A DNA stretch of 64,000 nt from Thioclava pacifica DSM 10166. Its GTDB lineage: Bacteria; Pseudomonadota; Alphaproteobacteria; Rhodobacterales; Rhodobacteraceae. Below the pieces are notes generated by a model. That model did no database searches. It was not told where the DNA came from and was given only the letters and a program-made list of their open reading frames with translations. A program made the translations under genes and the position numbers. Of this stretch, positions 57,916-64,000 are shown piece by piece. How positions within the stretch are numbered: position 1 is the stretch's first letter; each line of letters begins with the position of its first letter. The stretch is from the NCBI RefSeq assembly GCF_000714535.1, contig NZ_AUND01000038.1:62001-126000 (forward strand), read 5' to 3'.

Positions 57916-60234
57916 TCATTCGGCGGTCAGAAGCCGCGGCTTGGAACCCGAGATCCGCTTGCGGCCCGGTTCCTCGACCTTGATGACGATCTTGTCGTCC
58001 TTGACCGAGACCTTCGCCACACCGCCCTTGGTGAGCTTGCCGAACAGGAGCTCTTCCGCCAGCGGCTTCTTGATGTGCTCCTGAATGACGCGGCCCAGAG
58101 GACGTGCACCCATCTTGTCGTCATAGCCCTTCTCGGCGAGCCAGTTCGCGGCAGCCGGGGTGAGCTCGATATGGACGTTGCGGTCGATGAGCTGCGCTTC
58201 GAGTTGCAGCACGAACTTGTCGACCACCTGCAAGATGACCTCGCGCGGCAGCGGGGCGAAGCTGACCACCGCATCCAGACGGTTGCGGAATTCGGGCGTG
58301 AAGGTCCGCTCGATCGCGGCCGTATCCTCGCCCTCGCGGCGGTCGCGCCCGAAGCCGATCGCGGATTTCGCCTGTTCGGCGGCGCCCGCGTTCGAGGTCA
58401 TGATCAGGATCACGTTGCGGAAATCGACGGTCCGGCCGTTATGGTCGGTGAGCTTCCCGTGATCCATCACCTGCAGCAGGATGTTGTAGACATCCGGGTG
58501 CGCCTTCTCGATTTCATCGAGCAGGAGCACGCAATGCGGGTGCTGATCGATCGCATCGGTGAGCATGCCGCCCTGATCGAAGCCGACATAGCCCGGAGGC
58601 GCGCCGATCAGGCGCGAGACCGCGTGTTTCTCCATGTATTCCGACATGTCGAAGCGCAGCAGTTCCACGCCCAGCGTATCCGCGAGCTGGTTGGCGACCT
58701 CGGTCTTGCCGACGCCGGTGGGGCCGGCGAAGAGGTAGTTGCCGATCGGCTTTTCGGGCTCGCGCAGTCCCGCGCGGGCCAGCTTGATCGCCGAAGACAG
58801 CGCCTCGATCGCCTTGTCCTGACCGAAGACGACGCGCTTGAGCGACTTCTCGAGATCCTTGAGCACCTCGGCATCGTCCTTCGAGACGTTCTTCGGCGGG
58901 ATCCGGGCGATCTTGGCGACGACCGCCTCGATCTCCTTGGCGCCAATCGTCTTGCGCCGCTTGCTTTCGGCCACGAGATGCTGGGCTGCGCCCGCCTCGT
59001 CGATCACATCGATCGCCTTGTCGGGCAGCTTGCGGTCATGCACGTAGCGCGCCGAGAGCTCCACGGCCGCCTTGATGGCGTCATTGGTGTAGCGGATGTC
59101 GTGGTGTTTCTCGAAATAGGGCTTGAGGCCCATGAGGATCTTGATCGAATCCGGCACCGAGGGCTCGTTCACGTCGATCTTCTGGAAACGACGCGACAGC
59201 GCGCGGTCTTTCTCGAAATGCTGGCGGAACTCCTTGTAGGTGGTGGAGCCCATGGTGCGCAGCTTGCCGCCCTGAAGCGCGGGCTTCAGAAGATTCGAGG
59301 CATCCATCGCGCCACCCGAGGTCGCACCTGCACCGATCACGGTGTGGATCTCGTCGATAAACAGGATCGCGTCGGGATGCTCTTCCAGCTCCTTCACGAC
59401 GGCCTTCAGACGCTCCTCGAAATCCCCACGATAGCGGGTGCCCGCAAGCAGCGCGCCCATGTCGAGCGAGTAGATCGTGGTTTTCGACAGGATTTCCGGG
59501 GTTTCGCCCCGAACGATCTTGAGCGCGAGCCCTTCCGCAATCGCAGTCTTGCCCACGCCGGGATCGCCCACCAGGAGCGGGTTGTTCTTGCGGCGGCGGC
59601 ACAGAACCTGAATGCAGCGTTCCACCTCGTCTTCGCGCCCGATCAGCGGGTCGACATCGCCTTTCTCGGATTTGACGTTGAGGTTCACGCAGTATTTCTC
59701 GAGCGCGCTGTCCTTCGCGTCGGCCTGGGCGGGCCCTTCGGCCTTCTGCTCCTCCTCGGCGCCGGAGACGGGGCGCGTCTCGCCAAACTCGGGATCTTTC
59801 GCGACGCCATGGGCGATGAAGTTCACCGCATCGTAGCGCGTCATGTCCTGCTCTTGCAGGAAATAGGCAGAGTTGCTCTCACGCTCGGCGAAGATCGCGA
59901 CGAGCACATTGGCCCCGGTCACTTCCGAGCGGCCCGAGCTTTGGACATGGATCGCGGCGCGCTGGATCACCCGCTGGAATGCGGCGGTCGGCACGGCCTC
60001 CGAGCCCTCGATCTCGGTCACGAGGGTGGACAATTCGTCATCGATGAATTCGACCAGCGTGGCACGCAACTCGTCGAGATCGACGGCGCAGGCCTTCATC
60101 ACGCGGGCGGCGTCAGGTTCGTCGATCAGCGCGAGGAGCAGATGCTCGAGCGTCGCCAATTCGTGTTTTCGGGCATTGGCGAGCGCCAGCGCACCGTGGA
60201 TGGCCTGTTCGAGCGTATTGGAAAACGATGGCAT
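57916..60234 (-). CDS. clpA: ATP-dependent Clp protease ATP-binding subunit ClpA
   Basis: 772 aa. AAA+ unfoldase that feeds ClpP. N domain ~1-145 ([16 protein letters not shown] ... [14 protein letters not shown]), first ATPase with Walker [13 protein letters not shown], and second with [14 protein letters not shown] and pore-loop region [10 protein letters not shown]. The ClpP-docking loop is visible as [11 protein letters not shown] at 60234 follows AGGAAAGGAG; the frame is open for 37 more residues of non-coding character. The adaptor gene clpS is not in the 263-base upstream region. Confidence 0.96.
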   Translation of the reverse strand: MPSFSNTLEQAIHGALALANARKHELATLEHLLLALIDEPDAARVMKACAVDLDELRATLVEFIDDELSTLVTEIEGSEAVPTAAFQRVIQRAAIHVQSSGRSEVTGANVLVAIFAERESNSAYFLQEQDMTRYDAVNFIAHGVAKDPEFGETRPVSGAEEEQKAEGPAQADAKDSALEKYCVNLNVKSEKGDVDPLIGREDEVERCIQVLCRRRKNNPLLVGDPGVGKTAIAEGLALKIVRGETPEILSKTTIYSLDMGALLAGTRYRGDFEERLKAVVKELEEHPDAILFIDEIHTVIGAGATSGGAMDASNLLKPALQGGKLRTMGSTTYKEFRQHFEKDRALSRRFQKIDVNEPSVPDSIKILMGLKPYFEKHHDIRYTNDAIKAAVELSARYVHDRKLPDKAIDVIDEAGAAQHLVAESKRRKTIGAKEIEAVVAKIARIPPKNVSKDDAEVLKDLEKSLKRVVFGQDKAIEALSSAIKLARAGLREPEKPIGNYLFAGPTGVGKTEVANQLADTLGVELLRFDMSEYMEKHAVSRLIGAPPGYVGFDQGGMLTDAIDQHPHCVLLLDEIEKAHPDVYNILLQVMDHGKLTDHNGRTVDFRNVILIMTSNAGAAEQAKSAIGFGRDRREGEDTAAIERTFTPEFRNRLDAVVSFAPLPREVILQVVDKFVLQLEAQLIDRNVHIELTPAAANWLAEKGYDDKMGARPLGRVIQEHIKKPLAEELLFGKLTKGGVAKVSVKDDKIVIKVEEPGRKRISGSKPRLLTAE

Positions 60235-60452
60235 GGACTGCTCCTTTCCTGCGAGAGGCGGCGCGAGGGGATACCCGAGCCATCCTGACCTCATATGATT
60301 AAAGTTCGGTGGAATTTGCTGCGCTTCAAGTCTTTTCACGCTCAAAAAGCGACACGGGTCCGATTCGTGCGGAAAAAACGGTCACTTCAGCGCAGCGGCG
60401 GTGCATGAGCGCACCAAAGGCGCGCAATATGTTGGGGGTTTTGCGGGTGATG

Positions 60453-60468
60453 CTCCCCATATGGGGAG
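60453..60468. promoter_or_regulatory. Perfect 16-bp palindrome between clpA and the HPP-CBS gene
   Basis: CTCCCCATATGGGGAG lies inside a larger GCGGG/CCCGC frame (60444-60478). Downstream of the HPP-CBS gene and about 220 bases upstream of clpA on the same strand. It could be a terminator (no T-run) or an operator; nothing else in this 263-base gap is recognisable. Confidence 0.4.
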
Positions 60469-60497
60469 GTTTCCCGCCCGTTCAAGGGCTCTGCCTG

Positions 60498-61865
60498 TTA
60501 CTTGGGCGACTCGGCGCGCGATTGAGCCGTGTCCTCCTGAGTGTCTTCAGGAAGCGGCGGTCGCTGGGTCGTGGTTTTGTGCAACGCCGCTGCGATTTCG
60601 GCCTCTTCCGCATCGTCGGGTGCGGAAGGCGCGGTTTCGGAGGAGCCAGGCATTTCCGGGAGCGGGGCGCCGTCGTCCGCCTCGCCGTCATCCCCATCCT
60701 CTTCGTCGAGCTCATCCTCGGCATGGGCAGCAGGGGAATGTTCCAGAAGCAGCGCGATGATATCGGTGCGGGTGAGGATGCCCACAAGTCGCCCACTCTC
60801 GGTCACCGGGACCACGCGGGCCTCGCGATGGGCGAGCCGTTCAAGGAGCGTGCCAACCGGCGTGTCGCCTTCGACGGTTTCGATATCGGTGTGAAAGATC
60901 GCACGGACTTCGGCTTCGGGCGGGGCGGCGCGGAACCGCAGCGGGCGGCGCAGCACATCGAATTCCTTGAAGAGCTCCTCGAGCGCGTCATGCTGATCGA
61001 CCACCCCGAGATAGTAGCCCGCACTGTCGACCACCGGCAGGGTGTGCACGTTGAGCGCGGTCATCTTGCGCACGATTTCCGACAAGGGCGCCTCGGGCGA
61101 AACCGTGACGGGGTTTTGCGTCATCAGATCGCGGACGCGGGTATCGGCCAGAAGCGCTTCGGCGGCGCGGTGTTCGGCAGCCGCCATCAGCCGGGCCAGA
61201 TCGGCAGGGGCGACGTTGGCCGATTGGTTGAACTCGACGAGCAGCTCTTGCAGGTCGCGCTGGCTCAGTGAACGTGCAGGGCCACGCGCGCGGCCCACGT
61301 GGGCGGGGTGATGGGCGAGCGGGCGGGTCGGGTAGGCGATGCCGAAGAGCCGGTTCCAGAGCATCGCGAAGAGGATCAGCACCGCCGTCATCACCCCGAC
61401 CGGGAAGATCGCGAAGCCGAATCCCACATGGCGGCCCGCCTCGTGTTCGAGCACCGCGAGCAGGGCGATCCCGGCCGCAGGCGGATGCAGCGCGCGCGCC
61501 GCCATCATCCCAACGATCGCGCCCGCGACCGCGATCCCGTCGGCATAGGGTGGCGGGATCAGCATCAGCACCGCAACTGGTACGACAGCCGAGATGATCA
61601 TCCCCATCATTGCCGCCCAAGGCTGAGCAAGGGGCGAGTTGGGTAGCACGAAAAGCAGTACCGCGGTCGAGGCGAAGCTCGACACGAGATAGATCCCGGC
61701 CTCCCGCGAATGCGGCAGGGTGGTCACGATGAAGGTCACGAACAGGATCGCCAGCCCCGCCCCGATCGCGCCGCGCAGGATGTCGACGGCCGGGCGGCGG
61801 CCCATCGAGGGGCCGAAGCGGCGGATCTGGCGGCGGATATCCTTCGGGAGCTGGCTGAGCGGCAT
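60498..61865 (-). CDS. HPP-family membrane protein fused to a CBS-domain pair
   Basis: 455 aa. Residues ~25-180 contain about five hydrophobic helices with the family motif in ALHPPAAGIALLA. Residues ~240-375 hold two CBS motifs (VRDLMTQNPVTVSPEAPLSE ... HTLPVVDSAGYYLGVV and ARVVPVTESGRLVGILTRTDI), which usually sense adenine nucleotides. The last ~70 residues are acidic and disordered. HPP proteins of plants and cyanobacteria have been reported to move nitrite, so transport of nitrite or a similar anion is possible here. ATG 61865 was chosen (MPLSQLPKDIRRQ); the frame is open upstream. Confidence 0.85.
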   Translation of the reverse strand: MPLSQLPKDIRRQIRRFGPSMGRRPAVDILRGAIGAGLAILFVTFIVTTLPHSREAGIYLVSSFASTAVLLFVLPNSPLAQPWAAMMGMIISAVVPVAVLMLIPPPYADGIAVAGAIVGMMAARALHPPAAGIALLAVLEHEAGRHVGFGFAIFPVGVMTAVLILFAMLWNRLFGIAYPTRPLAHHPAHVGRARGPARSLSQRDLQELLVEFNQSANVAPADLARLMAAAEHRAAEALLADTRVRDLMTQNPVTVSPEAPLSEIVRKMTALNVHTLPVVDSAGYYLGVVDQHDALEELFKEFDVLRRPLRFRAAPPEAEVRAIFHTDIETVEGDTPVGTLLERLAHREARVVPVTESGRLVGILTRTDIIALLLEHSPAAHAEDELDEEDGDDGEADDGAPLPEMPGSSETAPSAPDDAEEAEIAAALHKTTTQRPPLPEDTQEDTAQSRAESPK

Positions 61866-62034
61866 CGGATCGTGGTTCTGAAAAGGCGCGTCAGGTATCG
61901 CCTTTGCGCGACCGGGATGCAAGCAAAGGTGGCCACGCTCGATTGGGGCCCCTGCGGCAGTGCTGCGCAAACCCGCGCTTGTCATCCTCTCGCCCCCCGC
62001 TATGTTCGGGCGCGGTTTCAGTTCGGGAGAGAGA

Positions 62035-63837
62035 ATGAGCGGTTCGGTGGACAAGACCCTGCGCGTCGCCAAGGCCCAAGCCAAAAGCGGCGCCTTTGCC
62101 GAGGCCGAGGCGCTCTATCGCGAAGTGCTCGCCCGATTTCCGTCGAACAAGCGCGCGCAGGCGGGGCTTGCCGAGCTGCAAGCGATGCGCGGGCAGGGGC
62201 CGCTCGGTCAGCCGCCGCGGGCGATGATCGAGGAACTCGTGGGGCTCGCGCGGGCGCGCCGCTTTCGAGATCTGGTCGCCGCGACCGTGCCGGCGCTGGC
62301 GCGGTTCCCGCGTGCCGAGCCGATCCTTGAGCTGCGCGCGGTTGGCCTGTCGAATATCGGCGATCATCGCAGTGCGGTGGAGATGTATGCGAAACTCGCC
62401 GATCTGCGCCCGATGGATGTCGAAGTGCTGGGCAAGCTGGGCAATGCGCAGCTGATGAGTGGCGATGCGGCCGGAGCGGTCGAGTCCTTCTCGCGCATGC
62501 TGGAGCTGCGTCCGGGGGATGCGGTCGCCCATAACAATCTCGGCAATGCTCTGGCCAATCAGCGCGAGCCCGAGCGCGCGATGGAGCATTATGCCGCCGC
62601 CGTTGCCGCCAAGCCTGACCTGCTGCCTGCGCGGGTGAACCTCGGCAAGCTTCTGTATCTGCGCGGCGAGGTGCCCGAAGCGCGCCGTCACATCGAGGCG
62701 GCGGTAAAGCTTGCGCCGGGCAACCCGAACTTGCTCGATCTGCTGGGCAACCTTCTGAAAGCGCAGGGCGATACCGAAGGCGCCAAGGCGCAGTTCGATG
62801 CGGCGCTGGCACTTGCGCCGAAATCGGCGGCGATCCATCTCAACCGGGCCCTTGTGCAGAAATTCCAGCCCGGCGATCCGCAGATCGCGACCCTCGAGGC
62901 GCTTCACCGCAATCCCTCGACGCCGGTCTCGGATCGGTCGCAACTGGGCTTCGCCCTGGCCAAGGCCTATGAGGATCTGGGCGAGATCGAGCGCTCCTAC
63001 GCCCGCCTCAAACAGGCCAATGCGGAGCGCAAGGCAGAGATCGGATACGACACCGCGCACTCGCGCACGCTCTTTGAGCAGATCCGCGCGGCCTTTGCCG
63101 AGCCGCATCCACCGATCGCGCCGCTGGAGGCCCCGACCGGGCCCGAGCCGATCTTCATTCTCGGCCTGCCGCGCTCGGGTACGACGCTGATCGAACAGAT
63201 CATTTCCAGCCATCCCGATGTGGTCGCGGGCGGCGAGCGCGAGGAGCTGAACTCCGCGCTCAAGGCGCTCGACTGGTCCTCGGTGACGGGGTTCGAGCGT
63301 GAAGGCGCGAAGATCGAGGCCGGCTATCGCGAGATGCTGCGCCGCTTCGGCGGCACGGCGGGCTTCGTGACCGACAAGATGCCGTCGAACTTCCTGTGGA
63401 TCGGTGCGATCCGGGTGCTCTTCCCGAAGGCGCGTATCGTGCATATTCACCGCGATCCGCGCGCGGTGCTCTGGTCGATCTACAAGATGCGTTTTACCGG
63501 GACGGGGTATGGTTTCGGTTATGACCTTGGCGATCTCGTGGCCTATCATGGGCTGTATCGCGAACTGATGGCGCATTGGCGCGCGCTTTTCGGTGACGCG
63601 GTGATCGACGTGGATTATGAGGCGCTGACCGCAGATCCCGATCCCGCGATCCGGAGCCTGATTTCGGCGCTGGGCCTTTCGTGGGACGAGGCCTGCCTGC
63701 GCCCGCAGGACAATACCCGTGCGGTCAACACCGCGTCGAACCTGCAAGTGCGCCGTGCCATCTACAAGGGCAGCTCGCAGGATTGGCAACGCTACGCGCA
63801 TCTGATCGGCGAGGCTTTCGCCGGGCTGCCGGAATAG
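62035..63837 (+). CDS. TPR-repeat sulfotransferase family protein
   Basis: 600 aa. The first ~355 residues are tetratricopeptide repeats (AEAEALYREVLARFP, AVEMYAKLADLRP, AVESFSRMLELRP, AMEHYAAAVAAKP). From ~370 a sulfotransferase domain follows with the PAPS-binding loop LPRSGTT (residues 378-384) and the second site HIHRDPRAVLWS. Acceptor unknown; such proteins modify polysaccharides or proteins. ATG 62035 follows GGGAGAGAG. A close paralogue starts 55 bases downstream with no terminator in between. Confidence 0.87.
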   Translation: MSGSVDKTLRVAKAQAKSGAFAEAEALYREVLARFPSNKRAQAGLAELQAMRGQGPLGQPPRAMIEELVGLARARRFRDLVAATVPALARFPRAEPILELRAVGLSNIGDHRSAVEMYAKLADLRPMDVEVLGKLGNAQLMSGDAAGAVESFSRMLELRPGDAVAHNNLGNALANQREPERAMEHYAAAVAAKPDLLPARVNLGKLLYLRGEVPEARRHIEAAVKLAPGNPNLLDLLGNLLKAQGDTEGAKAQFDAALALAPKSAAIHLNRALVQKFQPGDPQIATLEALHRNPSTPVSDRSQLGFALAKAYEDLGEIERSYARLKQANAERKAEIGYDTAHSRTLFEQIRAAFAEPHPPIAPLEAPTGPEPIFILGLPRSGTTLIEQIISSHPDVVAGGEREELNSALKALDWSSVTGFEREGAKIEAGYREMLRRFGGTAGFVTDKMPSNFLWIGAIRVLFPKARIVHIHRDPRAVLWSIYKMRFTGTGYGFGYDLGDLVAYHGLYRELMAHWRALFGDAVIDVDYEALTADPDPAIRSLISALGLSWDEACLRPQDNTRAVNTASNLQVRRAIYKGSSQDWQRYAHLIGEAFAGLPE

Positions 63838-63892
63838 GTAAAGCTCTTTGGCGAGCCTTCCGGGGCAGTGAAGGATTACTGAGGGGAAAGAC

Positions 63893-64000
63893 ATGGCTGG
63901 TTCGGTTGACAAGCTTCTGCGTACGGCTCAGACGCAGGCCAAGAGCGGAGCATTTCGCGAGGCGGAGGCGACCTATCGTGAGCTGCTGGCGCGCTTCCCC
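63893..64000 (+). CDS. TPR-repeat protein, paralogue of the preceding gene (5' end only)
   Basis: 36 codons are visible before the window ends. The start MAGSVDKLLRTAQTQAKSG and the following AEATYRELLARFP match the start of the upstream protein (MSGSVDKTLRVAKAQAKSG ... YREVLARFP) almost residue for residue. GAGGGGAAAG lies before ATG 63893. Presumably a second TPR-sulfotransferase made by tandem duplication; the catalytic part lies outside. Confidence 0.8.
   Translation, partial: MAGSVDKLLRTAQTQAKSGAFREAEATYRELLARFP

Overview
The window looks like a chromosomal segment of a GC-rich alphaproteobacterium of the order Rhodobacterales (Paracoccus, Rhodobacter or Thioclava relatives). The evidence is the high GC content with G/C-ending codons, the complex I operon in nuoA-N order interrupted by six small extra genes as known from Paracoccus, a NuoE with a long C-terminal extension, and short intergenic elements containing CGGCGGGGATATTT. 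No tRNA, rRNA, CRISPR array, insertion sequence or prophage gene was found. Genus-level placement is inference from memory of related genomes.

Positions 1-10.4 kb hold a nitrogen-assimilation block. It starts with the tail of a flavoprotein related to the N-terminal half of NirB, followed by assimilatory nitrate reductase (nasA) and uroporphyrinogen methyltransferase for siroheme (cobA). After a strong terminator and a 370-base leader come NADH-nitrite reductase (nirB, nirD) and a nitrite channel (nirC). A fused PP2C phosphatase/protein kinase and cyanase (cynS) follow. Together they take nitrate, nitrite and cyanate to ammonium.

Positions 10.4-24.2 kb are mixed housekeeping and accessory genes. 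They are a pair of related small secreted proteins, a Hint-domain protein, a class I glutamine amidotransferase beside a D-lyxose isomerase-like protein, an operon glmU-glmS-alkD-like on the minus strand, a phosphoglycolate phosphatase with an MFS exporter and a DegT-type aminotransferase, a DUF1275 membrane protein and a DEAD-box RNA helicase.

Positions 24.3-32.0 kb form a leucine-catabolism operon. Isovaleryl-CoA dehydrogenase, both methylcrotonyl-CoA carboxylase subunits, methylglutaconyl-CoA hydratase and HMG-CoA lyase are present, with a secreted LprI-like protein and a glutathione S-transferase interspersed. A perfect 6-2-6 palindrome sits on the promoter.

Positions 32.1-53.1 kb form one long operon encoding all 14 subunits of proton-pumping NADH:quinone oxidoreductase, six accessory genes, and then birA, coaX and rnj. 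A promoter with good -35/-10 boxes lies just behind a perfect 13-bp hairpin.

Positions 53.2-64 kb hold an RhlE-type helicase, a CPA1 cation/proton antiporter with a cytosolic nucleotide-binding domain, clpA followed by an M23 peptidase, an HPP-CBS membrane protein, and two tandem TPR-sulfotransferase genes. The second of these runs off the window.

The points most worth following are the HHH-type domain shared by NuoE and its neighbour, the other accessory genes inside nuo, the kinase/phosphatase fusion linked to nitrite assimilation, the candidate RNA leader before nirB, and the recurring intergenic hairpin family.
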